Source: Taxillus chinensis
Taxonomy: Eukaryota > Streptophyta > Magnoliopsida > Santalales > Loranthaceae
Direction of reading: 5' to 3'
DNA length: 64,000 bases
NCBI GenBank assembly: GCA_023512835.1
Contig: CM042088.1
Coordinates: 14,562,078-14,626,077, forward strand
Position 1 is the stretch's first letter, and each line of letters begins with the position of its first letter. A program made the translations under genes and the position numbers. The notes below the pieces were generated by a model, which was not told the DNA's origin, made no database searches, and was given only the letters and a program-made list of their open reading frames with translations. Shown here piece by piece: positions 1 to 11,249 of this stretch.

Positions 1-1855
1 AAATTGCAAAACCCATGAGTAGGTTGTTAGAAAAAGACACAAGCTTTGAGTTTAATGCAGATTGCTTAGAAGCTTTCAACATCCTCAAGGGTAAGTTAGT
101 CATCGCACCTGTTATAGTCACACCTGACTGGGCTCGGCCTTTTGAGCTAATGTGTGATGCGAGTGATTATCTTGTGGGGGTAGTCTTAGGGCAAAGGCGA
201 GAAAAGGTGTTTAGGATCATTTACTATGCTAGTAAGACCTTAGATGATGCTCAACATAACTATACCACCACTGAGAAAGAGTTGCTAGCCGTGGTTTATG
301 GCTGCAACAAGTTTAGACCCTACCTTTTGGGGTCTAAAGTCATTGTTTATACTGATCATGCTGCATTGAAATATTTGTTTGCTAAAAAAGAAGCTAAGCC
401 ACGCTTGATTAGATGGGTTCTCCTCTTACAGGAATTTGACCTTGAAATTAAAGACACAAAGTTAGCCCTAAATTCCGTGGCTGATCACCTCTCCCGTGTG
501 GAGAATGCACCTAAGTCTCTACCCATTGTAGATGACTTTCCTGATGAGAAGTTGTTTGAGGTGCATCATCTTCCTTGGTTTGCTGACATAGCAAATTATT
601 TAGCCACTGGGTTTATACCCAAGCAGTTAGACTACCACCAGAGAAAGAAATTGGTAGTGGATGCTAAGAAATTCATTTGTGAAGACCCAATTCTTTATAG
701 GAGGTGTTCTGACCAAATCATTAGAAAGTGTGTCCTTGAGGAGGAGGTAGATGACATAATACATCATTGTCATGCATCACATTATGGGGGCCACTTTGGG
801 GTGCAAAGAACGTGGCTAAGATCATGCGGTGTGGCTTTTATTGGCCTCACATGGTGAAAGACACCTATGTCTACATCAAAAAGTGTGATAGATGTCAAAG
901 GGTAGGTGGTCTGTCTAGGAAAAATGAGATGCCCTTAACCTGGAATCCTTCCAGTTGAAATTTTTGACATTTGGGGCATTGACTTCATGGGGCCATTCCC
1001 CAATTCGATGGGTATTCATACATTTTGCTTGTTGTGGATTATGTGTCTAAGTGGGTAGAAGCTATTCCTACTAGAGTGAATGATGCTAGGGTTGTGACTC
1101 ACTTCCTTACTAGGAACATCTTTAGCCGTTTTGGGACACCAAGGGCTATAATCAGTGATGAGGGTAGTCATTTCTGCAACAAATTGTTTGACAAATTATT
1201 GAACAAGTATGGTGTCACTCATAGGAAGTCTTTAGCTTACCACCCACAAGCTAATGGACAAGCAGAAGTGTCCAACAGAGAGATTAAAGCCATTTTAGAG
1301 AAAACTGTTGGAGCCAATAGGAAAGATTGGTCTCAAAGGCTTGATGAAGCCTTATGGGCATATAGGACAGCTTACAAAACTCCCATTGGGATGTCACCTT
1401 ACCGTATTCTATATGGTAAGGCATGTCACTTGCCTGTGGAACTAGAACACAAGGCTCATTGGGCCTTGAAGAAGTTAAATTTTAACCCACAAGAGATCAA
1501 GGAGCTTAGGATGACTCAATTAATTGAGTTAGATGAGCTTAGGCTGGATGCCTATGATAGTGCTAAATTTTACAAAGAAAGAACTAAGAAATGGCATGAT
1601 AGGCAACTCAACAATGAACCTTTAACCTTAGGACAGAAAGTTCTTCTATTTAACACAAGGTTGAGGTTTTTTCCTGGAAAATTAAGGTCCAAGTGGATGA
1701 GACCTTTTGTGATAGTTGATAAGAAGCCATATGGGAGCTTTGAGCTCCAAGCTGTAGATGGCAAGAAATTTTGGGTGAATGGCAACAGACTGAAACCATA
1801 CTTTGATTCAACTCAGAGGGAGATAGTTGATTCCCTCTCTTTCACCATTGCATGA
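1..1855 (+). pseudogene. Athila-like pol, C-terminal part (RT end, RNase H, integrase), frameshifted
   Basis: Codes for the end of a gypsy polyprotein that copies retroelement RNA and integrates the cDNA. From the left edge: the RT thumb, RNase H ([10 protein letters not shown], then [11 protein letters not shown] and [11 protein letters not shown]), the integrase HHCC zinc finger ([12 protein letters not shown] followed by CDRCQRVG), and the integrase core ([37 protein letters not shown]) to a TGA at 1853-1855. There are three breaks. A 1-nt loss near 811-815 and a 1-nt gain near 939 are private to this copy by comparison with copy B. A third shift, near 1006-1012 between zinc finger and core, is shared with copy B. 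The gene cannot make a whole polyprotein unless there is ribosomal frameshifting. Confidence 0.9.
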
Positions 1856-2140
1856 TCATAACTGAAAGTCTAGCTACAGACTTTAAATAAAGCGCTGGTT
1901 GGGAGGCAACCCAATATTTATTGCTATGTTTTATTTTATGTTATTTTCTTTTAGTTATTTTATTCAATAAATTTGTTTGCAAGCTAACCCTTGTACAGGA
2001 GACTTTGCTTCTTTCTTAACTAACCATTTGCAGGATGAGCAAATTATTGGGTCCTGAACTTGTGGAATTGTTTTTAAAGTCAAAGTCAAGGAGCAAGGAG
2101 CAAGTAAAGTCCAAAAGTGCTTGAAGATGGGCTCAAACAA
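1856..2140 (+). other. pol to ORF3 spacer with conserved hairpin
   Basis: Non-coding. It contains a short hairpin at 1897-1911: stem GGTTG/CAACC around GGAGG, with flanking bases that also allow TTGGG/CCCAA pairing. The same hairpin is conserved on - in element B near 14401-14420. From memory, similar TGGGAGGCAACCCA-type motifs occur at this place in other Athila-type elements; I could not check this. A role in RNA processing is only a guess. Confidence 0.55.
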
Positions 2141-2563
2141 TTCACGTGCAAGACTTAAAGATGGTCCATAATGCATAAGCAACTCAGTGGAGAAATTTGG
2201 GCCAGATTGGGCCTGAACGTGAATTTGAACGTGAATTGCCCAATTCACGTGCAACTCCTTTTGAGCTGTAACTTTCTAGAATGGTAGATGAAGACCATGT
2301 GAATCATGTTTACTCTTGCACGCGAATTGCTAGCTGTCATATGGAGTCTCAAAAATGCAAAATACCGATTTTAGCCCTTCTAGAAGCTTCAAACAATTCA
2401 CGTGCAGAAGGGACTATTACTTGTCAGGTCAAGGGGGACCCACCACCAAAGTTTGGGACGATTCTGACCTGCACGCCAATTCAACCAATCCACGTGCAAG
2501 GGCTATTTAGGGGCACGTGTATCAAGCCAATTGGAGCATCTTTCCTTCTACACGCTATATAAA
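2141..2563 (+). promoter_or_regulatory. Candidate internal promoter for ORF3: G-box array plus TATA box
   Basis: Five CACGTG hexamers lie at 2143, 2246, 2399, 2491 and 2514, most within the wider motif AATTCACGTGCA, with related AACGTGAA and CACGCGAA variants between them. A TATATAAA box follows at 2556-2563, 126 bp before the ATG of ORF3 at 2689, which places a start site near 2590. Element B keeps the same arrangement on -. The block resembles the U3 promoter of the family's own LTR (6084-6310). Plant bZIP and bHLH factors bind CACGTG. Promoter activity is inferred. Confidence 0.6.
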
Positions 2564-2688
2564 GGGAGGCCATCTTCAAAGGCTTCCACACCAAAATCAA
2601 TCCAGATCTAAGTATTAGAGAAACTCTGCTCTTTTGCTCGCTTGCTCTTTAATTTTCTGCTCTTTGCCCTTATTTTCTCATTCCAAAG

Positions 2689-5046
2689 ATGGTGCGCACA
2701 AGGAGGACTGGCCAGGAGGAGGTGCACTCACCTAGTACTGATAGCCAACCTGAGGAGGAGATACTCTTGGGGCATGCTCTTGATATGCAGGCTTTGGAGG
2801 CTTCAGAGCTGGGCTGGGCCAGAGAGGTGGCTCTTAAAATTCAAAATCTGGGATTACAAAGGTTAGTATCTGCCCAGCCAGCAATTTCCTACTCTGCCCT
2901 ACAAGAATTTTATGCATCTGTCTCTGTGAGTGAGGATGAACTGATAGGGGTTGTGCAAGGGGTTTATGTCAGAATTACCCCTGAAATTATTAGACATTGC
3001 TTTAACCTCCCTGAACCCAGTGATAGCTTCCCTCAGCTAAGCCTAGGAGAATTTGGTACTGCATGCAACTATGCTAGAAAATTTCAAAGTCGAAGGCAGT
3101 ATACCAAGAATGGTTTTGTTGGAAAATTTAGATGCCTAGCTTACCTGGTAGGGAAATGCTTATTGATTCAGACCAGTGGGCTAAATAGTGTGCCTAAGCC
3201 ACACCTGGAGTTCATGTATAGCATTGATCATATGCTAAATGTGGATTGGGCCACTACCATTTTTAAATGGTGGAAGAAAAACTCATCAAAGCAGATAAAT
3301 GGCAGATTTTTGTGTTTGATATTTCAAAGCATGCCTGCTTTGCATTTTTCCTCCATGGATACCATCACTTTTCCTTCTCACTGGGTGTTAAGAGTATTGC
3401 ATGCTGAAGGAGGTTTGGGAATCAGTACCAGAGGTCATTGGGCAACAAATGTTCCTCCTCCATCACAGCCCGCAAGGCACAGCGTTCATGTGGAGCGATC
3501 CACTGACTTTGCAAGGGAAACCTCTCCTCATATGGATCAAAGGAAGCAGACTCTATACAGACTCACTGCCATGTACATGCAATTCAATGTACACAAAGAA
3601 GATATTTTCAATTTCTTTCAAGGCATTAGTGGGCAGGTGGTGAGCGAAGTGGAGGTCATCAATTGGGCAGTCACTAATGGGCACATCACTAGTGCCCAAT
3701 TTGAAGAATTAATGGCCCTCATCTCTGGAGACCAACAAGCTACTTCACAACCTAGAACCAGAGTATGGGAGGCCCCAGACGTAGATGCTCATGCGTCTCC
3801 TAGAGCATGGGAGGCCCCAGAAGCTCCTCCTGCTACATCTACCAAAGCTTGGAGGCAAGAAACACAGCAGCTCAGGGAGGCAAATGCCAGAACCCAGCGC
3901 GAGGTGGAAGCCCTGAGGAAGGACAATAAAGAAGTCAAAGGCCTCCTAGGCAAAATCTGGAAGGCCTTGAGCAAGAGGAAAGCATCAAAACATTCTCCTA
4001 TAGTGGAGATATCTGATGAAGAACCCTCTCCATCCCCTGAAGATTCTTATCCAGCCCAGGCAGATCCACCTCAACCAGAACCTTCAGCTCGGCCATCCCA
4101 CTATCACCCAGAGGAGGCAGCGCCAGCAACAGGGTATTCACCCTTCCAGCCTCAAGAGGAGACAAAGCCAGCAGAAGGGTATTCACCCTTCCAGCCTTTT
4201 ACTGATCCTGCATATTCTCAGGCTATTGTGCCTGTTATACATCCTGTCTCTTGGGGTACATACATGCCTGATGAACCTGAAGACTTTCTTGGCCCTCCTA
4301 TCTATTTAATCATTAATCCGGCCTTATCATCTGCCGAAAGTCGAGCAGCATTTGAAGACTTCATTAATTCTCAGGTGTTAAGGGCTTGATTTGCAAGGGA
4401 CATGGACCTCTTCACCTCGTTTGTCCTTCAAAGGATTTTAGGCGATGAATATCTATATTCAGATGAGGTGGACTTGTTTTGTAGGACTATGCGTTTTGTT
4501 GTGGAGGCTGAACCTCATAATTACCCACTGTCCCAGTATACCTCTATTATGCTGTGCGAGCTTTATGAGCAACCATTGACTGAAAGTGTGTGGTGCCAGC
4601 GTATAAATGGGCAGAATGAAGGGCACCATCCTTGGCATGGTATGCACGAGGTGCTGATCCCTGTGCACATTGATCGTCACTATGTCTTGGTGCGTGTGGA
4701 TTTGAGTGCAGGGCATGCGGTGCTTTATGATCCAAGCCAAGGCGAAGGGTTCACCAGAAGGAAGAGACGGCTTGTTCATGGGCTCATCAAACGAATCAAG
4801 GATGCGATGAGACAAGAAGGATTGTTGCAGGACAAGCTCCCTCTTATTCACCTCAACGAAATGGAAATCCCTCAGCAGCCTGACCAATTCAGTTGTGGGA
4901 TCTTTGTTTGCTACTACATGATGGCTATTCTGCAAGGGAAGGAAACTTGGGAAGTGCGCGGCGAGACGTCGGTTGACTTTGTGGCTCAGGTGCGACGAAT
5001 GGTGGCCAATGTCATCTACTATTACAGCTTGCCAACTGAGAGGTAA
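2689..5046 (+). pseudogene. ORF3 of element A: plant transposon-protein domain, linker and C48 (Ulp1-like) peptidase; one in-frame stop
   Basis: A 785-codon frame from ATG 2689 to TAA 5044, broken only by TGA at 4387-4389 (copy B has Arg here). Residues about 60-230 form an alpha-helical domain like the putative plant transposon protein family (Pfam Transposase_32); key stretches are VYVRITPEIIRHCFNLP, GKFRCLAYLVGKCLL and NVDWATTIFKWW. Residues ~340-560 are a charged coiled-coil-like stretch and a Pro/Glu-rich linker with a repeated GYSPFQP motif. The part after the stop (4402-5046) is a C48 cysteine peptidase domain, the SUMO-protease fold: His 4678-4680 before YVLVRVD, Asp 4729-4731 in LYDPS, Gln-Gln 4873-4878, and nucleophile Cys 4894-4896 in SCGIFVCYYM. 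All catalytic positions are kept. The substrate (SUMO, another modifier, or element proteins) is unknown. This is the slot where Athila elements carry an env-like ORF; I saw no membrane segment. Confidence 0.8.
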
Positions 5047-5898
5047 GTATTTTCCTACTCCCTATTTTTTGCCATGAGGACATAGCATATTTTAAGTGTG
5101 GTGTATGGGGAGTGACTTGAGCTACTTGCTTGTCTTTTATGTTGTGATTGCATGTTTTATTTACTAAAAAAAAAAATTAGTTGCATGATTGTTTGAGTTG
5201 TTTGCTTGAATGATTTGCTTGTGGAGGCATGGATATTAAGTATGCAATTTTGGCTTAAAATTTAATTTTTATGCCACATTAGTATCATGTTGTGATAAGG
5301 GTGTTAAAGTAGTTAAAATGTGCTCTGAATTGGTTTGATCATGTATTTATCTTTTGAATGATATCACCATGTTTTTGGAGCTAAGTTTTGAATATTAGAT
5401 GAGCATAACATGCTAAGATAGACCTTAGTGACCCTTAAAGTTGAGTGACAAAGAAAATAAAAAGGAAAACATGAGAAAAGCTTCTTTCTAGCCCTTGAGT
5501 GACATTTATGGTTTGTGGGTAATAGTTTGATTTGATACTCTTCTTGCATTCAACATTGGTTATTTAATGGTAGGAGTCAAGTAAGCATGTGATTACTTAT
5601 TAGTGCTCAGTGTTTGGTGTGTGGAGTTAGGATGCAAGACCTCTAAGTCATTGTGACTGTCTTTGCATTCTTTTCTTTATTGTGTGATATTATTGGAAAA
5701 GGCTGTGATGCACATTTTGGGAAAAGCCCATCACATTCTGAAAAGGGGTATGCATTAAAAAAAATCAGTCTTATTTATGTGTTATGTGAGTAAAAAAAGA
5801 GTGAATAATCCATCAAGGGAGAGCATAAAATGCAACCTTGTAAGGTTATTACTTAAAAGAAAAAAAGAAAAAAAAAAAGAAGAAGAAAGATTCAGAAT
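5047..5898 (+). other. 3' non-coding tract of element A, first part
   Basis: No gene. A purine-leaning motif AAGTGTGGTGTATGGGGA at ~5094-5111 resembles the sequence just before the 3' LTR (8076-8090). An A/G-rich run covers ~5850-5895. A GGTAAGTAT splice-donor-like sequence overlaps the ORF3 stop at 5042-5050. The tract is conserved on - in element B (about 10380-11249). Confidence 0.6.
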
Positions 5899-5903
5899 AA
5901 AAG

Positions 5904-7408
5904 TGATAACGTGCATTTTATGCCGTTATTCTAGTGTTTATTTAAGATGTTTAAGAGCATGATTAGAGCCTTATTGCTTCATATATCATATATATTTGCT
6001 CTAACCCCTAGGAAGATACTATTTGCAAATACATGCGTTTTTAAGCTGTTTTGGCAGATTTTGTACCTCACTTTTGACATAGTAGATGGCCTCAAACAAT
6101 TTGCGTGCAAGAACAAAAGTTTCTTAGAATGATGTTATCTACCTACCACAGAAATTTCAGAGCATTTGGAGCTGAACGTGAATTCACCCATTTCACGTGC
6201 AAGCCTATTTTTGCCTCTCAGGCCTCTACAGGATGCAAGGAAGCTTGGGGAGAAGTTTGAGCTGATTTGGAGGTGCACGTGAATTCACCATATCACGTGC
6301 AAATTGGCGTGCAGAGATATTTTTGGACCGATCCAATCGTTTTTCCATGCTGATCATTTGTTCTTGAAGGCCCAAGTCCAAATTGTGGATGGAAGATAGA
6401 GTTTTTAATGTTTCGAGTGTTACTTATCAAAACTACGTCGTTTTGATAAGTGGGCTAGGTTACACACCTCAAGGCCCATCCAAACTCTATAAATAAGAGC
6501 TCCACGCCCTCTGCTATGAATGCCTAACCCCCTACACGTTTTTAGAGAGAGAGAGAGGCTCCACGACTTGGAGGTGCTCCTTGACCTAGGAGAGCAGCCG
6601 TCGCAGCCGTCGCAGCAGCCGTCGCGGATTTTGGAGCCTGGATTTGAAGCTTTGCTGTGCGCATGATCAAGAAGAAGATGTTTAGCTTTTCTGCTATGGT
6701 TTTGCTTGTAATCATGCGTGAGTAGTCTTTTAATCTAGGGGAGCAATGTAGCCCCCTTGTTGCTTTTCTGTGTTTATGAATATTGGGTTTGGATGATTGA
6801 GTTTTGCATGTTTTATGAATCTGTTCTTAATTCTATCTTTGGATGTACACCTTGGTATTCTTAGCCCTAGTCTGGGGCGGATTGAGATTCATAACTTATT
6901 TGTAATTGGTGTGATCATTATCCTTTTGCAAGTATGATTTATTGGCTTTGCATGTTTGTGTGTTTAGATGACCATTCTGGCATACAACTCTTAAAAGGAC
7001 CTCAATGACCATTTGTTGTCCTTGGCTTATGTTTAGCATGTTTTCAATCAGACAACCCTAATACCATGAACCAGTAGAGATAACATAGGGAGGTGAAATT
7101 GTGACCCTAGATGCTTTTAATCCTTGAATCTTAATCCTAAAATCAGTTTACTTTCTTTGTTTATTCAGAAAACCACATAAAAATTAGATCTTTAGTTTAA
7201 AAAAGAAAACTTTTTGCCAAGACATTTTATAGAACAATAGTAATTGGGTGTTTTGATTTGAGAACTAGAGAACTAGGTTAATCCCTGTGGGTTCGACCCC
7301 TTTCTTGCTGCTATTCTTTTAGTGCAAACTTAGGGAATTTATTATTTTGAAGAGAGATTTAACGACATTAGCTAGCTCTTTTAGAGAGGCTAAAAATCTT
7401 GTCTGTCA
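5904..7408 (+). mobile_element. Solo LTR of the Athila-like family, inserted in element A
   Basis: A 1505-bp LTR starting TGATAACG and ending GTCTGTCA, flanked by the 5-bp target duplication AAAAG (5899-5903 and 7409-7413). Element B reads continuously through the equivalent site, so the insertion came after A formed. It aligns along its whole length with B's LTR (8211-9720). A solo LTR is what remains after recombination between the two LTRs of a full element. Non-coding. Confidence 0.93.
6084..6495 (+). promoter_or_regulatory. U3 promoter of the Athila-like LTR: G-box pairs, palindrome, TATA
   Basis: CACGTG at 6194, 6276 and 6294, with GCGTGCA and AACGTGAA relatives. A palindrome at 6423-6450 has 10-bp arms (CTTATCAAAA / TTTTGATAAG) around CTACGTCG. 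A TATAAATA box lies at 6488-6495, followed by a GA run near 6543-6556 and a repeated CAGCCGTCG motif at ~6596-6625. The order is that of a plant Pol II core promoter with an initiation region downstream. Confidence 0.65.
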
Positions 7409-7413
7409 AAAAG

Positions 7414-8090
7414 CCACAATGGCTTCATGTTTATGTGTGATTATTTAGTTGTGAAGCCACATTGGCTGAATTGTGTTTTGTTTTGAGAGTGTTGAGCTCA
7501 ATTCTTTAGCTCAAGATTTTGTTTATTCAGTTATTAAAATAGAGTGTGAGTTTATTCAGTTATTAGAATAGAGTGTGAGTTATTGAGTTTAGACTAGCGT
7601 GTGAGTTCAAATAAAGTAGAATAAAGAGTGTGTTTTCTTTGATGAGCACAATAGGGAACTCTCATGATTGCTTGGCAAGTACTTAATCAATAGCTGATGG
7701 CGAGTGTAGAGATAGAGTTTTCCATCCATTGTTCATTGATAGGTATTGGGCTTGAGAATTATTATATTTGAGTGAGGCTGCTTATCCTTGGTAAGAACTT
7801 AAAGGGAAACTAGGTGCTATTTTATCATGGATTGCTTGCTCATATCTGAAATTTAAGTGGTGATATTGCATGGTTGTTGGACTTAGGGATATGGACATGA
7901 ATGAACTAAGCTATGACTCATTTTGATGCTTAAATTCCCATTTCATCATGATAGAGTTGCATGCTTATGAAACCATGATTCTCCTTGACTGTTATTTTAT
8001 TTTTCTTCCGTTTGACTGCGTGTTTATTTTATTTTTGCATGCTTGTATGTTTTTGCTTGAGGACAAGCAATGGTTCAAGTGTGGTGTATT
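7414..8090 (+). other. 3' non-coding tract of element A, second part, with polypurine-tract region
   Basis: Continues the tract cut by the solo LTR and aligns with 9721-10380 of element B on -. It ends GAGGACAAGCAATGG, then TTCAAGTGTGGTGTATT directly before the LTR start at 8091. This is where the plus-strand primer of reverse transcription should lie. The tract before the LTR is less purine-rich than usual. Confidence 0.6.
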
Positions 8091-8210
8091 TGATAACGTG
8101 CATTTTATGCCGTTATTCTAGTGTTTATTTAGGATGTTTAAGAGCATGATTAGAGCCTTATTGCTTCATATATCATATATATTTGCTCTAACCCCTACGA
8201 AGATGCTATT
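8091..8210 (+). repeat. Truncated 3' LTR of element A (first 120 bp)
   Basis: Begins TGATAACGTGC and matches the first 120 bp of the solo LTR. It stops at CTATT (8206-8210), where element B's LTR begins in opposite orientation. CTATT is B's expected left target duplication; the matching right copy is not in the window. Confidence 0.82.
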
Positions 8211-9720
8211 TGACAGACAGATTTTTAGCCTCTCTAAAAGAGCTAGCTAATGTCGTTAAATCTCTCTTCAAGATAATAAATTCCCTAAGTTTGCACTAAA
8301 AGAATAGCAGCAAGCAAGGGGTCGAACCCACAGGGATTAGCCTAGTTCTCTAGTTCTCAAATCAAAACACACAATTACTCTTGTTCTATAAAATGTCTTG
8401 GCAAAAAGTTTTCTTTTTTAAACTAAAGATCTAATTTTTATTTGGTTTTCTGAATAAACAAAAAAAGCAAATTGATTTTAGGATTAAGATGCAAGGATTA
8501 AAAGCATCTAGGTTCACAATTTCACCACCCTATGTTATCTCTACTGGTTCATGGTATTAAGGTTGTCTGATTGAAAACATGCTAAACATAAGCCAAGGAC
8601 AACAAATGGTCATTGAGGTCCTTTTAAGAGTTGTATGCCAGAATGGTCATCTAAACACACAAACATGCAAAGCCAATAAATCATACTTGCAAAAGGATAA
8701 TAATCACACCAATTACAAATAAGTTATGAATCTCAATCCGCCCCAGACTAGGGCTAAGAATACCAAGGTGTACATCCAAAGATAGAATTAAGAATAGATT
8801 CATAAAACATGCAAAACTCAATCATCCAAACCCAAATATTCATAAACACGGCAAAACAACAAGGGGGCTACATTGGTTCCCTAGATTAAAGAACTACTCA
8901 CGCATGATTACAAGCAAACACAAAGCAGAAAAGCTCAACATCTTCTTCTAATCCACGTGCGCAGCAAAGCTCCAAATCTAGGCTCCAAAATCCGCGACGA
9001 CTGCTGCGACGGCTGCGACGGCTGCTCTCCTAGGTCAAGGAGCAACCTCCAAGTCGTGGAGCCTCTCTCTCTCTCTCTCTAAAAACGTGTAGGGGGGTCT
9101 AGCATGCATAGCAGAGGGCGTGGAGGCTGTATTTATAGAGTTTGGATGGGCTTTGAGGTGTGTACCCTAGCCCATTTATCAAAACGGCGTAGTTTTGATA
9201 AGTAACACTCGAAACTTTAAAATCTCTATCTTCCATCCACAATTTGGACATGGGCCTTCAGAAACAAATGATCAGCATGGAAAAACGTAGGATCGGTCCA
9301 AAAATATCTCTGCACGTCAATTTGCACGTGATATGGTGAATTCACGTGCACCTCCAAATCAGCTCAAACTTCTCCCCAAGCTTCCTTGCATCCTGTAGAG
9401 GCCTGAGAGGCAAAAATAGGCTTGCACGTGAAATGGGTGAATTCACGTGCAGCTCCAAATGCTCTGAAATTTCTGTCGTAGGTAGAGAACATCATTCTAA
9501 GAAACTTTTGTTCTTGCACGCCAATTGTTTGAGGCCATCTACTATGTCAAAAGTGAGCTCCAAAATCTGCCAAAACAGCTTAAAAACGCCTGTATTTGCA
9601 AATAGCATCTTCCTAGGGGTTAGAGCAAATATATATGATATATGAAGCAATAAGGCTCTAATCATGCTCTTAAACATCCTAAATAAACACTAGAATAACG
9701 CCATAAAATGCACGTTATCA
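8211..9720 (-). repeat. 3' LTR of element B
   Basis: A 1510-bp LTR on -, from TGATAACG (9720 downward) to the TGTCTGTCA end at 8211. It holds the same U3 cassette as the solo LTR: G-boxes at ~9325-9445, the palindrome near 9178-9202 (centre CTACGCCG rather than CTACGTCG), a TATA region near 9130-9140, and the GA run at 9063-9081. It differs from the solo LTR only by scattered substitutions and small indels. Confidence 0.9.
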
Positions 9721-11249
9721 AATACACCACACTTGAACCATTGCTTATCCTCAAGCAAAACATACAAGCATGCAAAAATAAAATAAACACGCAGTCAAAC
9801 GGAAGAAAAATAAAATAACAGTCAAGGAGAATCATGGTTTCCTAAGCATGCAACTCTATCATGATGAAATGGGAATTTAAGCATCAAAATGAGTCGTAGC
9901 TTAGTTCATTCATGTCCATATCCCTAAGTCCAACAACCATGCAATATCACCACTTAAATTTCAGATATGAGCAAGCAATCCATGATAAAATAGCACCTAG
10001 TTTCCCTTTAAGTTCTTACCAAGGATAAGCAGCCTCACTCAAATAAAATAATTCTCAAGCCCAATACCTATCAATGAACAATGGATGGAAAACTCTATCT
10101 CTATACTCGCCATCAGCTATTGATTAAGTACTTGCCAAGCAATCATGAGAGTTCCCTATTGTGCTCATCAAAGAAAACACACTCTCTATTCTACTTTATT
10201 TGAACTCACACGCTAGTCTAAACTCAATACACTTACACTCTATTCTAATAACTGATAAAACAAAACCATGAGCTAAAGAATTGAGCTCTAACACTCTCAA
10301 ATAAACAAAAACTCAGCCAATGTGGCTTCAAATCTAAATAATCACACATAAACATCAAGCCATTGAGGCTTTTATTTTGAATCCTTCTTTTCTTTTCTTT
10401 TTTTTTGTTGTTTTTTTTTAGTAATAACCTTACAAGGTTGCATTTTATGCTCTCCCTTGATGGATTATTCACTTTTTTTTTTACTCACATAACACATAAA
10501 TAAGACTGATTTTTTTTAATGCATACCCCTTTTCAAAATGTGATGGGCTTTTCCCAAAATGTGCATCACAGCCTTTTCCAATAATATCACACAATAAAGA
10601 AAAGAATGCAAAGACAGTCACAATGACTTAGAGGTCTTGCATCCTAACTCCACACACCAAACACTGAGCACTAATAAGTAATCACATGCTTACTTGACTC
10701 CTACCATTAAATAACCAATGTTGAATGCAAGAAGAGTATCAAATCAAACTATTACCCACAAACCATAAATGTCACTCAAGGGCTAGAAAGAAGCTTTTCT
10801 CATGTTTTCTTTTTTATTTTCTTTGTCACTCAACTTTAAGGGTCACTAAGGTCTATCTTAGCATGTTATGCTCAGCTAATATTCAAAACTCAGCTCCAAA
10901 AACATGGTGATATCATTCAAAAGATAAAGACATGATCAAACCAATTCAGAGCACATTTTAACTACTTTAATACCCTTATCACAACATGATACTAATGTGG
11001 CATAAAAATTAAATTTTAAACCAAAATTGCATACTTAATATCCATGCCTCCACAAGCAAATCATTCAAGCAAACAACTCAAACAATCATGCAACTAAAAT
11101 TTTTTTTAAATAAAACATGCAATAATAAATAAAACATGCAATCACAACATAAAAGACAAGCAAGTGGCTCAAGTCACGCCCCATACACCACACTTAAAAT
11201 ATGCTATGTCCGCATGGCATAAAGTAGGGAGTATGAAAAACACTTACCC
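9721..11249 (-). other. 3' non-coding tract of element B
   Basis: No gene. It matches A's 5047-5898 plus 7414-8090 as one uninterrupted tract, which shows that A's solo LTR is a later insertion. Contains a T-rich run (10383-10425, A/G-rich on the coding strand) and the AAGTGTGGTG motif just before the LTR. Confidence 0.65.

Larger units (their letters stand above)
1..8210 (+). mobile_element. Element A: Athila-like Ty3/gypsy retrotransposon, 3' part
   Basis: The window opens inside reverse transcriptase. In order on + come RNase H, integrase, a G-box and TATA region, a third ORF ending in a C48-type peptidase, a long 3' non-coding tract, and the first 120 bp of the 3' LTR (8091-8210). The pol protein motifs and the extra ORF downstream of integrase fit the Athila lineage. 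A solo LTR of the same family (5904-7408) splits the 3' non-coding tract. Element B is inserted in the 3' LTR at 8210/8211. The 5' LTR, gag, protease and most of RT lie outside the window. Confidence 0.88.

Noticed and set aside
7270..7320. GTGGGTTCGACCCC, a near-perfect Pol III B-box, near the end of the Athila-like LTR
   Set aside because: No A-box at the right distance; similar text is common in the U5 of gypsy LTRs, so chance or primer-related sequence is likelier.
8091..9720. Reading 8091-9720 as a fold-back element or an inverted LTR pair of one element
   Set aside because: B's LTR continues into its own interior at 9721 and A's LTR piece continues A's interior at 8090, so these are two insertions.
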